A stretch of DNA of 64,000 nucleotides from Hydractinia symbiolongicarpus (Eukaryota; Cnidaria; Hydrozoa; Anthoathecata; Hydractiniidae). This document shows positions 12,401-24,130 of this stretch, piece after piece. The position numbers were made by a program, and so were the translations under genes. Each line of letters begins with the position of its first letter. The first letter of the stretch is position 1. The stretch is taken from contig NC_079876.1 of NCBI RefSeq assembly GCF_029227915.1, positions 26,509,828 through 26,573,827 on the forward strand, in the 5' to 3' direction. The notes under the pieces are model-generated. The model ran no database searches. It saw only the letters and a list, made by a program, of their open reading frames with translations, and had not been told where the DNA came from.

Positions 12401-12470
12401 GCGAATTTTGATGGAAAATTGTTGCGAATTTTGATGGAAAATTGTTGCGAATTTTGATGGAAAATTTTTG
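12401..12470. repeat. Tandem repeat, 23-bp unit, three copies
   Basis: Three near-identical copies of a unit starting GCGAATTTTGATGGAAAATT, embedded in the CGCGAA-rich region. Confidence 0.9.
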
Positions 12471-12744
12471 CAAGTAGAACCCTAAAGACTTATTTACGAA
12501 AGAAATTTTTGCGAAGGAAATTTTTTCAAAAATCAAAGGTCATTTTTCATATTTTTAGGTCTTTTCATGCAAGTTTGATTATTTATTAATGAATTTTGCG
12601 CAATTTTTTTCTCTTATTAAGGGCGAATTTGCCTAATTTTTTTCTCCCAAAAGTTACATTTCAATATACTTTTCTGATTTCTGAATTCAGTAGGTTTTGC
12701 AAGTAAATATAAACAGCTAAAATAAATCGAGGGTCAGTAGTGTA

Positions 12745-12821
12745 TCCCATTCTCGTCCCCAGAGCTCTTTCAGATTAAAACCTTAGTTCATCTCAAAGAG
12801 CTCTGGGGTCGAGAATGGGTG
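12745..12821. repeat. Short foldback element
   Basis: Inverted arms of about 28 bp: CCCATTCTCGTCCCCAGAGC on the left, its near-perfect complement CTCTGGGGTCGAGAATGGGT on the right, separated by about 22 bp. It looks like a minimal MITE or the paired ends of a deleted element. Confidence 0.8.
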
Positions 12822-13530
12822 TATTCTTGCGTTGCCTCATCCTTAGAGGAAAGAAAACGGAAGAAGAGACAACTCTTGATCCTATTAAAACACACCACAA
12901 GGTTATAGCAGGTGTCTGTGTGGAAAACTTAATTTAAACTTTTGGCGGTTGTGTGACTAAATGATTAGTGAATAACAATTCGCAACTATGATTGGCTATA
13001 GTCCAAGGCTCATGCTAACCTTTTTCTTTTTGTCAGTATAAATGTGAAATTCCACTCAAGAAAAAAGAACAATTGTATTTTCTTCACAATATTTCTTTCA
13101 CAACAAATGATGAAGTAAAAAAGCTCTTTCTGAGAATATACTCTTAACATATATGATACTTAAAAGTTAATAAAAAGCGTATGTCTATAAAAAAATGTTT
13201 ACAAAATTAAAAAAATGTAAAATATATTTACAGCGGCTGTATACATCTTGTTTAGTTTTGTGCTTTATAAACACGAGATAATTTCATGGCAATAGTTGAG
13301 CCAACCCTACAAATGGATCCTTGCTGGTTTCGTAACTCCCTCTTAGCTTCCGAAACTAACATCATGGGCACAGCGTAAATAGAACCCCACTTACATGAAA
13401 TTTTGAATTTTTTAGCGAAACTTCGTGAATTCAATTTTTTTCCACAAAATTAGACGGAAAAAATTGCTCTCTACTTTTATATGCGGCGTAGCCTTCACGT
13501 ATTTTGTGGTTCATTCTTCGAATCCATTAT

Positions 13531-16500
13531 TTACCACGCAGACTGTCGCGCTTTCTTTCTTGCGTGGTAAATCCATGCAATTAGTCCCCAAACAGTTCCA
13601 ACGAAACACAGTGCAACTGGCGTAATTACCAAAGCTGGCGGTGGACCTAAAATAAATAGAACTTAACTTAAAACATTTTTTTTAATTTATTTTAGAGTCA
13701 CACAATTAAATAATCTCATTAACCCTAAAAAAAATTAATTACACATATTTGGGATATACATTGTTAAATAACCCACGAGTATTGGTCTAATAGTTCAAAT
13801 ATCTGTATTGGCGAACAACACCAACAATTTTTTCTTGGACCTTTAAAGAAAATTTCCATGCGCAAAATTTTTGTTCAATGGCTTGGAAAAAGTAAAAGAA
13901 AAGTTAATATTGACAGGGTAGTAGGGTTTTTATTGCAAATGATAACTTTTGAAAAGTCAAAATCTATCTTTATGAAGATTACTTAAAATTACGCAGAAAG
14001 TTAAGAAAAATCTCCTTACCAGATCGGCGATTGATGGACGCGGCATCAACTTCCGGTGGTGAATTATTCGGTAGCATTCGAATGCTACTCGCATTTTTAT
14101 TAGAGGATTCCATCGTTGAAAATTCTACTGGATGCGTTTTTACGATCTGGTTGATTTCTTTCTTTACTAGTTCTCCAAGTTCTTTTAAAGTATAGCCAAA
14201 AATATCCTTTTCTTCATAAGTTTGCAACATGCCAAACGTGTACTTTGTGAACAGAGTCACCTCCGTGATGTTCTTGCCATCCATACCGTACACTTGAAGA
14301 AATTCATTTCCCGTTAAACCTTGTATAATCGCAAGATCCAACAAGGAAACATCCTTAAGTTTCTCGAGCGGCCACGATTTTTGATAAATCCTTTGAAAAT
14401 CAACCAAAGTTGATTTTGTGATAATTTTCTTAACTGACGATATATATGCCGCGTTAATTTCTTCCGGGTCGTGACGTAAATTTCCGTCCTTTATCGATGC
14501 CACGGTTTGTTTGCGTAACAAATTAACGAAGAAATCAATCGATAAATGCTCGAGTCTTATTTTACTTTGCGACATAATAATATGGAATTTCGACATGCGT
14601 GTTTTCTCGATAAACGATCGCACTTCGTCCGGCATGCCATAGTAGGACATAATAACCCCACCCGGTTCGCGGGCAATGATGATCATTATACTAAGAAGTG
14701 TTTTGTTTACTATGCTATGTTGTATGTGATTTTTATCGAGAGCTAATATTAACGGCATTTTCAGCATTCGATACAAATCACTCATTGCAGCGTCCATTTT
14801 TGCGTAAATTTCACCAAACGACACGTTATACGATTTCGCTACTTTCGTAAAATGGCAAACGCTTCGAAACGATGCTTCATTTAATACTGCAATTTTTCGC
14901 GGAGCTTCTGAATAATAATTTAACAAAGCTTCCAATGCATGATGGGGAATACGATACGAGTCTGAAATTAATTTCAAAATGGAGCTATGCAGTTGCGGAA
15001 TGTTCCCATGGTTACCGTTTGCTCGATTTTCTCGCTCAATAATTAATTCGAACGATATAGCATTAAGTTTTTTCACTAGAGCTGTTTTTATTTTCGGTTT
15101 GATTCGATCAATGACAACTTGAATATCTAAAGCCAGCGCGAATTCCAACCTTGTGGCTAACTGTTTGATATTAAAGAATTTAAGCACACTATGGTATGCT
15201 TCTGTAGTCACATGTAACGCTTTACAGCGCGCAGGTACCAAATATTTCTCATAAAGTCCACTTGTTACAGGCTGCTTTGAAATTGCGTCACAAACCACGT
15301 GTCTAGGATTTTTCCCAGAAGGCCATGGTTTTGAGCCTGTTGCACTGAATATGGTGAACTTATTCATGGGTTCCAAGGAGAGGATTTTCTCAAAGGTTTT
15401 GTAAAATGTCATTTCCTTGTAAAGTTTAAAACACCATAAAACCTCTAAGTAGGAGTGCGTCTTGATATAGTCCACTAAATCTGGAGAAAATTTAAACCCG
15501 TCCATAATTCTTGATTGGTCAACGCCTGTGAATTGCTTTGACAGTTCGAACAAATTTTCATCATAAACCTCATCTTTTGTTTTACCTATAAGATTGAGTG
15601 TTATATGTTTCATAATTTTCATAATTTTTATTTATTTCACTTTATTTAAAGTCGATACTTGGATAAAATATATAAAATAACTTACAAAAATAGTTAGCCT
15701 AAAAGGCAAATTAAAATCGACTAAAAAAAAGTGGTAAAAAAACTAAAGTAAAATCAAATGATAAACCGGACATTTATAATGTAATTGCACAAGCACGGTG
15801 CCGGTAATAGAACTGAACAAAATCCTTGATTTTTCACCCTCTCAAGTAAATTGTCCCATAGCTGAGCAGCTGTGTATGAGAAAGACAGAACACCATAACG
15901 TGAAGAAAAAACCCTTTCCCGCATGGTAGAGCATGATGATCGTAAACTATATGGCATAATTTTAAAAGTAAAATGAATGTTAAGGTTTAGCCTATTCCTT
16001 GTTTTAAATACCTCTTGCAATAGAAAACGACAATAGAAGACGACAATAGAAGACAAGAATAAAAGACCACAATAGAAGGCGACAATAGAAGGCGACAATA
16101 GAAGACGACAATAGAAGACGACAATAGAAGACGACAATAGAAGACGACAATAGAAGACGACAATAGAAGACGAAAATAGAAGACGACAATAGAAGACGAA
16201 AATAGAAGACAAGAATAAAAAACGACAATAGAAGACGACAATAGAAGACGGCAATAGAAGACGACAATAGAAGACGACAATTGAAGACGACAATAGAAGA
16301 CAACAATAGAAGACGACAATTGAAGACGACAATAGAAGACAAGAATAAAAAACGACAATAGAAGACAACAATAGAAGACGGCAATAGAAGACGACAACAG
16401 AAGACAACAATAGAAGACGACAATTGAAGACAAGAATAAAAGACGACAATAGAAGACGACAATAGAAGACGACAATAGAAGACGACAATAGAAGACGGCA

Positions 16501-17840
16501 ATAGAAGACGACAATAGAAGGCGACAATAGAAGGCGACAATAGAAGGCGACAATAGAAGACGACAATAGAAGACGACAATAGAAGACGACAATAGAAGAC
16601 GACAATAGAAGACAAGAATAAAAAACGACAATAGAAGACAACAATAGAAGACGACAATTGAAGACGACAATAGAAGACAACAATAGAAGACGACAATTGA
16701 AGACGACAATAGAAGACAAGAATAAAAAACGACAATAGAAGACAACAATAGAAGACGGCAATAAAAGACGACAACAGAAGACAACAATAGAAGACGACAA
16801 TTAAAGACAAGAATAAAAGACGACAATAGAAGACGACAATCGAAGACGACAATAGAAAACGACAATAGAAGACGAGAAGTCAGAAAGAGAACACGTTAAA
16901 GATAGAAGCACGTGAATTTCAGTATTTATAATACTATCAATAGTTACACCTAAAAATTAACCCTAGATGGGTTAGATAACATCGTAGTGTCAAGAAGATT
17001 CAAAGAAGTAACATTAGTATCAACTGAATTTTCAAGAGTGAGCGGCTGGTATTTACTGGAATTCAATTGAAGCTCATTGTTGGCGAACCACGTTAAAAGC
17101 TTTCTAAAGGCATTCTCAAGATGTAAACCAAAACAATACAACTACAAAATGTATTATTTTTGCAATATTTTCACCCAAATTCTGATTGGTTCGCCTTTGG
17201 TCAATAATTAATTTACGAAGTAAAAATAGTTTTTGTTGTGTGTGTGTCACTGACAATGATTATAGATGTGAATGGGTAAAATAAATTTATACTCACCGTG
17301 TTTTTTTACCACATCAATTATCGGTAGGTTAAAGTTCTGACTTTTTTCTTTCGAAACATCATATATTTCTAAATATAAAGTAAAAAACATTTCCCATGGC
17401 GATACACCAAAATCTGACAATGTCTTATTTGTGCAAAGGTTAAAGCATTAAAAAATTATCACCACCATATTTTTTTTAGCTGTTCTTTTTTTGTTCTTGT
17501 TTTTTTGTTAAAAAAATTAAAACGTGTTTTTTTTGTTTGCGATTCATGTGCGAAAAATATTTTGCAGAACAGAATTCAGATAATACTTTGCAGGCTACCA
17601 TTCATGTAATACTTTGCGGAACAGCATTTAAATAATATTTTGCAGAACAATATTTAGATAACATTTTGCAGAATAACATTCAGATAATACTTTGCGGAAC
17701 AGTATTTAGATATTGTTTTGTAGAACAGTATTTAGGTATCACTTTGCAAACAACTCACTCTTTCGTTCTTTCGCCTTCTTGATTGTATCGCCATCCACAA
17801 GAGCAGTTATGAGTAAAACTAGCAGAAAATTCTCCACCAT
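13531..17840 (-). CDS. Unknown type I membrane protein, four exons, 611 aa
   Basis: Model: complement(join(13531..13646, 14020..15585, 17297..17368, 17759..17840)). All junctions are GT-AG with matching phase (A|AA, G|GT, G|GT), and the donors GTGAGT, GTGAGT and GTAAGG are strong. Exon 1 encodes a signal peptide (MVENFLLVLLITALVDG). Exon 2 adds a short hydrophilic linker. Exon 3 (521 full codons) is a predicted all-alpha ectodomain with leucine-rich helical stretches of roughly 60-80 residues, few cysteines, and N-glycosylation sequons (NVS, NKT, NIT, NAS, NNS). Exon 4 supplies a membrane helix at about 579-600 (LVITPVALCFVGTVWGLIAW) and a short basic tail (HARKKARQSAW). Taking exon 3 alone from its own ATG at 15622 would miss the signal peptide; the acceptor at 15586 makes that ATG intronic. 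I recognise no family. A receptor or adhesion role would be inference. Confidence 0.72.
15754..16012 (-). pseudogene. LINE reverse transcriptase C-terminal fragment
   Basis: Just 3' of the minisatellite on the minus strand, a frame contains PYSLRSSCSTMRERVFSSRY then GVLSFSYTAAQLWDNLL, the standard (YG)xxSFxxxAxxLWN block found at the end of Jockey/CR1-like RT proteins. It sits in the second intron of the 611-aa gene and shares orientation with the fragment at 16950-17141. Confidence 0.55.
16017..16874. repeat. 13-bp minisatellite, about 66 copies
   Basis: A tandem array of the unit AAGACGACAATAG. Recurrent variants include AAGGCGACAATAG, AAGACAACAATAG, AAGACGACAATTG and the pair AAGACAAGAATAA + AAAACGACAATAG, recurring in similar order and suggesting higher-order units. 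Because 13 is not a multiple of 3 and the minus strand of the unit has no stop in any frame, three long overlapping minus frames appear here; they are not genes. The array lies in an intron, between two LINE fragments. Confidence 0.95.
16950..17141 (-). pseudogene. LINE reverse transcriptase palm-end fragment
   Basis: A short minus frame contains ENAFRKLLTWFANNELQLNS, matching the WFxxNxLxxNxxKxxxL block downstream of the catalytic motif in CR1/Jockey-type RTs. It probably belongs to the same dead element as 15754-16012, the intervening part having been replaced by the minisatellite. Confidence 0.45.
17561..17742. repeat. 26-bp degenerate tandem repeat, seven copies
   Basis: Seven units each starting TTTGCAGAACA or TTTGCGGAACA and ending near GATAATAC, exactly 26 bp apart. 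The array ends about 15 bp from the donor of the first exon of the 611-aa gene. Confidence 0.88.
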
Positions 17841-18386
17841 TTCTTGATCTAGTGAAAATTGTTATTATATGTGTTAATTTACAGAATAAAGTTTGGGAAC
17901 ACGAAACCATTATTTCAGAGTGTTAGCTAGATAGCTAGATCAATGTTTTGCTTGGCAAATATATCCATTATGCTTTTACCAACAGATCTTGTACCGACAA
18001 GCTAATTAATTAAGAATACCACGGCAGATTTAAAAGCATGAGTTTGACAAAGTTTACTTCGTGATCATTGAAAAATGCCAAGAATTATTCAGTTAAGTTA
18101 CTGCTTTAACTACAACCTTGCTTGCAGATTTTTTTTGTTTTTAAAACTTCCAGAACGGGAAATGGAAACTTCTTTTATGGAAGACGTCTTGGTTCTAGTA
18201 TGGACAACGTTTGTTTAGGAGTAGTTCCATAAAGTGGAATTAAAATGCAAAAATGATGCACAAAATATCATCACCAATAGACACATTGCAAAATGGAGGA
18301 TTTAACATTATAGTGATTCTCTATAGAATAATAATAATATCTGAAGAATATTTGAAAAAAAAATTAAATTTATGATAAATATGGTA

Positions 18387-18431
18387 GTATATAGGTTCGT
18401 CATGGACCCGTGCGATGACGAACCTATATAC
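18387..18431. repeat. Perfect hairpin, 16-bp arms
   Basis: GTATATAGGTTCGTCA and its exact complement flank a 13-bp loop TGGACCCGTGCGA. No function is evident. Confidence 0.9.
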
Positions 18432-18560
18432 GACAATATACACTACCAATCATATGGTGAAGGTTTATCTCAACTTTTGAATTTGCTACTTTCGTGCCCT
18501 TGTAAATTCATTTAAGATCATTTATTTAACAACTGCTATATATTTCGTGTCATTTGGAAT

Positions 18561-18839
18561 CTGAGTAACAAGAAATTTGAGTTGGAATTTATCTATAACT
18601 TGGAATTATGAAAGAAAACCAGAATTCAGTATTCATTTAATTCAAATTTCGCGCATCTAAATTGCTTATTTACAAAATTATTTTCACACCAATTTATTTA
18701 TTAATCTAAGTTACAAGAAATTTGAGTTGCAATTTATCTTTAACTTGGAATTACGGAAGAGTACGAGAAGTCAGTATTCATTTAATTCAAATTTTGTGCA
18801 TCTAAATTGGTTATTTACAAAATTATTTTCACACCAGTT
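18561..18839. repeat. Direct duplication, about 133-bp unit
   Basis: Two diverged copies, about 18561-18693 and 18707-18839, both running from AACAAGAAATTTGAGTTG or ACAAGAAATTTGAGTTG to TTATTTTCACACCA. The second copy produces short open frames without coding support. Confidence 0.85.
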
Positions 18840-21800
18840 TGGTTATAGATATATTTACCTTTTTCCTTTTAAATCTTGCATCTACGTTTTGTCCTTTTCC
18901 ATGTTTACCTTCTCCCGAAAATTTTTCTCGTTCTTGAAAGTTGATTAAATTTGTGTGAATATCACGCTTAAAAACAACTCGCTTTCTTATTTCCCGCTTC
19001 TCGTTTATATAAACTTTACCATTCAGATATAAACATAAACATTGAAATGTTTGATCAACTAAATCAAATTCAAAACTTTTCAAACTTGTTTGAAGGTGTT
19101 TTCTATCTCCTTCCAAAAAACAACTCTATAACAGCCTTAAAAACTAAACCCAAGTACATTCTACGTGTGAGAGGATTGAACACAAGGTTGGTTTAACGCA
19201 TTTGCAGTATCCTGAATGACTCAGCAGGACAACAGCGTTTGAAATAAGCAAAAAACTTGAAAACGGCATTAAACGAATGTTCGCTCGTTTCAAGGAATCA
19301 TTCAACCGTAAAACTAACTTACTTTGAAATATACATTTCTATGTATTAGCGAGGCGAAAACAGCGCGAAAAAAAGTATAATAGACTATTAAGGATGCTGA
19401 AGTTAAAAAGAATGTACTTTTATTCAATTTCCTCCGGCGATCGATATTTCGCGATCATGTTTTTTGCGATCGCTACCGAACTTCTGTCACACGATGAATA
19501 TACGAAAAGAGATTACGTAGATTCAATTTATTTTTATCAAACAATTTATGGAGATCTTTGTTCGCAAAGTAAGGCTTATTTATAAGTTTCAGATAATTAA
19601 AATGATTGAAACATTGATGTACACAGAAATTATAAAAAACCGAGAGTATGTTAGCTAAAAAAACGAGCGCGACAACAAGATAACAAAATTGATCGCGCGA
19701 TTTCTAATAAATTTCACCATCTGTCCTAGGCTTGTTGTTAGATGTCATACCTGAAAAAGAACTTCTTGAAACATGAGTGATCTATGAATTTAAAATGAGC
19801 ATTTCTAAAGCTTAAACACAACCGCAAGAAATCGCTTTTCCGATTGATTTCTGCAATTGGAAAAGGCGTAAACAATCACAACAAATTTGAAGTCAGATTA
19901 TTTCTAAATGCACAGTGTAAAGTGTCAGTATTTTTGTTTAAAGTGTTGCTACTTTTAAGTGTTGTTGAGAACTTCGAGCGGCACAAAAAAACAATGCGAG
20001 TGGCTTTGTTACAATGACGAGAAAAACAGTCACCGGCCTTATTTAATGAAACACTTAAAGTTGTCTTTGTTAACCAAACTTTGGATACTCTTAACCTTTT
20101 GTCCATCCAGTCTAAAATGTTTTTAAGTCCTTTTTAGAAATACCCAAAACGTCTCTGAACGTTCACTAACAGCCTATTTACCTCTTTTTCCCTAGGCTAA
20201 CGGAAAATACTGGACTTTCTGTCTCAACTTAAGAAAAAATGATGAAAATGATGGCAACATATTATAAAAATATATAGCTAGAAACAAAAAACAGCCTAAA
20301 AGCTGAAGTGATTGGTAAAACAGTGCTTCGGGGAGGAGGTTTGAGCTGGCAATCCTTTTTTCTCTTTTTTTGATCTTGCAGAAGCTACAGACTAGCAATA
20401 TTTATTGATGACTAAAACGAAAAAAGTTTTAAGATCAATTTTTTTTACTATCAACATCGAGAAAAAGCAGGAAAATTATGACTTCCTATTTTTCTTTGCT
20501 TCATGTGATCAATATCGCGGCAACTTTTCTTACCCAACGTTTCCGCAACGTTTCGAACGAACACTTCCACGCATCCAAAACAACAACATTATTCAAATCA
20601 GCTGCAGTGATTGTAATTTTTTCATACTATTATAATATTAGACGTGTGGTAACCTTTAAGCGCTATTTATTGTTTGTGATATTTTTGCATTTTGCATTGT
20701 CCATTCAGCAGCCAGCTACAGATGGTTATCTATCAGAGACATTGCATAACGTATCAAAGCATTGCAAACACATATTTTCCACGAAAATTTTACCTAAAAA
20801 GAGTCTTTTTTATTTAAAATTATTATGGTCCTAAAAATCAAATATAAACATATTGGACCTTAACAATAAATAAAAATAATCAAATGTAATTAACTCCCTG
20901 ATATGGCAAAAAAACAAAGAATTTTTAACAATTAGGCACATTTTTTAGTAAAAGTTTGTCAACACAGTAATTTTTCAGAAGTAGTAGTACAAATTTAACT
21001 TTTTCTTAACCCTTTTGAAGGGTTTTTTGCCTTTTTAAAAAGATATGCAACACTAGCCACATAACTTCACACTGCTCACAAATCAAAATGACTTAGTGTA
21101 ACTCTCATAGTTTTAATTTTGATGAAAAAATGTATGCCTAAATTAGACCCAATTGGCACCATCTTCTAGCTCCTTATGATGTGATGCACACAGTCGCTTG
21201 CCAACGGCTTCCAGAATTTTGAAACACTAAAGCAAATCCGCTGAAATTGATTTATTATGTGCAAAAACGGTATGAAAAGGGTATCTGGATAAACAATCGC
21301 ATGCCCAGTCTTTTTTTTCACTCTGAAGCAGTCGCATTGGAATCCTACTCGCTCAGTGCAGCAAAAAACAAATTGATTTAAACAATTTGACCTCTGATTC
21401 AACACGTACACGTAACAAAGCAAGCAGCTAGCTGCAACAGCATTTTCAACAATACTTGAGATTTGCAGTATTTTAGCTATGCTAGTAACAGTTACATTTA
21501 TAAACCTGGTCTTTAAAACAATAAAATTCAAGAAACTTAAACTGCAAACTGACTCAACCAATTTTGAGGTAATAACGGATAAAAATAACAAACTCTTCGC
21601 AACAAATTAACACTTGTTGGGCAGACATGATTTTCCATCTGTTGTGTAATACATTTCTAAATAATTTTTCAAAATGACAGTATAATAGAATATATTTTCA
21701 CCTTTAAACATTTTGGTTCTAAATTACAACCTTGAACTTTCGAATGCAATCTGAAGCTACGTTCACATTTAATGCTTAAATGTTGTAATTACTCAGACCT

Positions 21801-21864
21801 TACATTCTTTAAGTAAAAAGCTTTTATGAAGTGTTTTCAAATGAAACTTGTTGGTTTCTTTAGT
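18840..21864. other. Gene-poor AT-rich stretch
   Basis: I see no supported gene. Open frames at 20478-20834 (plus) and 21166-21591 (minus, with several Cys) are the longest, but neither shows a recognisable family, plausible splice pairing or distinct codon use. Confidence 0.4.
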
Positions 21865-22676
21865 TTAACCCTATTTGGTATGGGCATTTTTACCCTTGTA
21901 AGTATGGGGGGAGGGGTGGACATAAAGGGCCTGCGGGCTGTAACTTTTGTTCAATTTAGTTTTAAGTGACGAAACTTGACACAAAGAAGCATCAATATGT
22001 GGTGACTTAATTTAGTGACAAAATATTTAGGTTGACATGTCAGCACACGAATTGATGACGTCATAATGAGACAATGGTTGAAGAAAATATGTCTTTTTTG
22101 GAAATTCTTGTTTTTGTATCTTTTTTAAAACTATTTACAGTGCTAGTCATTAAAAAAGTGATATGAGCATGTAAGATATTATTAGGAACATTAACAGGAC
22201 AACATCGGATTTCCTTAAGGAGAAAATGGAAATGGATCAGAATTCAGATCTTCAAGTATTTTTTTTGAAAAACCTATATTTGAGAACCTTAGTGTAAGTA
22301 GCTGTCATGGAATAAAACTTGGTATATCTATTAGCACTTATGTCAGTAGGTACTCCATAAAGACAATTTGGATTGACATAGGAGAAAAGGACTTATGAAG
22401 TCATCATATGACAATAGAAATAGAGAAATTGTAGGAAATTACAAATATGCTGGTCAGTAAATTACCAATATTCTGGTCTGAAAATTACACAGCATGCATG
22501 TCAACATTGTATGATGACTTTTGTCACTGTCACATACATAATCCCAAATTCATACAATTGGTTAGTTTAGAAAGCATTTATTTTTAGCACTACAGTAAAA
22601 AAGTTGATTAGACTTGGAAAATGCCCCGGGCACTTTATGCCACCCCCCCCCCCCCCCCCATACCAAATAGGGTTAA
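21865..22676. mobile_element. Non-autonomous piggyBac-type MITE with TTAA target sites
   Basis: An 804-bp element bounded by TTAA on both sides. The left end reads CCCTATTTGGTATGGG (from 21869) and the right end CCCATACCAAATAGGG (to 22672), a perfect 16-bp inverted repeat. The similarity continues inward: left GGGGTGGACATAAAGGGCC, right (complement) GGGGTGGCATAAAGTGCCC. TTAA duplication plus ends starting CCC is the hallmark of piggyBac elements. There is no transposase frame inside, so it would depend on a transposase in trans. The right end contains a run of 17 C. Confidence 0.82.
22643..22659. repeat. Poly-C tract
   Basis: Seventeen consecutive C residues inside the right terminal region of the piggyBac-type MITE, replacing an interrupted G-rich tract seen at the left end. 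Confidence 0.95.
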
Positions 22677-23939
22677 GCGCTGCAATGAGTTCGATTGAGG
22701 GAGTGAACATGAATTCTATATTTGTAGACGATTACAGGGCAAGGAAAAGTAGCGTCATGTTAAAATTGAATTACATCCACACTTTAATATAAACAGATAT
22801 ACCTATGATAAACAGACTTTTTGAAATCATTAGTCTTTTCACTTTTAGGTTACAATGTCCAATAGCTGTTTTACTTTTATTATTTCAGAAATGTATTACG
22901 AAACTTTACCTTAATTACAAGCAGTTAGCTAAGTTGTTACCCGCAGTTCAATATTGGCTGCTAGGAGTTTGTAATAAATTTTGTTTGAATAAAAAGCATC
23001 TAGTTGCTTTGAATAAATCAATACCCCCGGATAATAAACCATATTATAATAAAATCTATTTGCAAGCGTGGGTTGGTACGTGCCCTTCCCAAGTGATTTG
23101 TGAGAGTAACTATGTCATTTGAATTTACATGGCAAACGCCTTCATATTATGAACACAAAAAGCTCCACACAAAAAAAGAGCAAATGTTGAAAATCAACCG
23201 CGATTTTCGATCTAAGCTTTGGAAACCGCGATCAACAATGCATCATATATTCCAATTTCTTTTTTATTTTTAATGAAAGTTGGAAATGCAATATACACAC
23301 AACGGGGCGCTGTTTTCATTGGAATATGTCTATAAGATAACCTGCTTTCAAAAGAGAAAATAAGCTATTTAATTATAATAATAATGTATTTCATTGGGAA
23401 ATCTACATAGCTTTTAAAAAGGCATGACAGTATGAACAAACATTTAGCTTTACAAGTTGAAGTATGTACGAACGTTGTAGATAAATTTTGTCAAGGTCAA
23501 ATAACATTAGAGCATTTCGCAATTTGCAATTCGCAATTCGTGTTTTTGTTTTTGTTTTTATTGCTGACATATTAAAGTTAGGGTGCAGAACAAGATAGAC
23601 CACAAAGGAAACTTAAGTATCTCTTTATGGCATAGTTATTTCACTATAGGTAAACTCTAGGTGTAAGCAAATTAATTCTACATTTACAGCAAGAATATTA
23701 AATGAATTTTTCTGATGTTTGTTGATTCTTGCCACCCTGTTTACTTATCTAACTCAAATAAACAGACAAAACATTTTGTTTTTTAAGTAATTGTTTATAT
23801 TTCATGTTAATGTAAACATACATTCTTTATAAGCTGCTTAATGTGTACAAGCAAATCTAGTCGAAAATCCGTGGAATTCAAGCAAAGTCGATTAAAATAT
23901 ATCGCATTTGTTATTTGTAGCTAGACGATTTCTTGTGGT

Positions 23940-24130
23940 GTTTTGCATGACTTAGTGTTGGCCGACAGACAGACAACCAACGGCTATAATCAAAGACTAG
24001 TCGGTGGCCCGTAGATAAATCCACAGGTTCACCCCTTTATAATGTACTGCATCTTCTGTGTCTCGTTACTTGAGGTACCATTTTGCGCAGAGACAAACAG
24101 CATACGGCTATTATTACTGAAGATATTTTG
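23940..24130. repeat. Short dispersed repeat, copy 1
   Basis: Contains CAGACAGACAACCAACGGCT, CTAGTCGGTGGCCCGTAGAT, AAATCCACAGGTTCACCCC and GAGGTACCATTTTGCGCAGA. The same blocks recur, inverted, at 28140-28262 and, partly, at 46690-46860. It is probably a SINE- or MITE-type family with a palindromic CCCGTGGATTTATCCACGGG-like core. Confidence 0.7.

Larger units (their letters stand above)
10816..13530. other. Intergenic region rich in TTCGCGAA-type dispersed repeat sequence
   Basis: No supported gene. Between about 11284-12110 and 12340-12660 the sequence repeatedly carries short motifs such as TTTTTCGCGAAT, GCGAAAATTT and TTTGCGCGAATT, which also occur near 24400-24720, 46200-46330 and 56880-56940. 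These look like decayed copies of a dispersed repeat. Frames of 60-97 codons in this region follow from the repeat and do not look coding. Confidence 0.45.

Noticed and set aside
13979-14019. C-terminal extension KEIFLNFLRNFK of the large exon
   Set aside because: It lies beyond a strong donor (GTAAGG) that joins in phase to an exon with a membrane helix.
15586-15622. ATG at 15622 as the start of a 547-codon single-exon gene
   Set aside because: Phase-compatible upstream exons with a signal peptide and an acceptor at 15586-15587 explain the locus better, and place this ATG in the intron.
15754-16865. Three overlapping minus-strand frames of 282-348 codons with SSIVVFYCRLLL repeats
   Set aside because: They are produced by the 13-bp minisatellite, which is open in all three minus frames because 13 is not divisible by 3 and the unit lacks stops. 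No splice or start context supports translation.
16017-17742. Possible CRISPR-like regularly spaced repeats
   Set aside because: The arrays are contiguous tandem repeats without unique spacers, and the window is eukaryotic.
20478-21591. Open frames of 118 and 141 codons as genes
   Set aside because: No family resemblance, no convincing splice partners and AT-driven composition.
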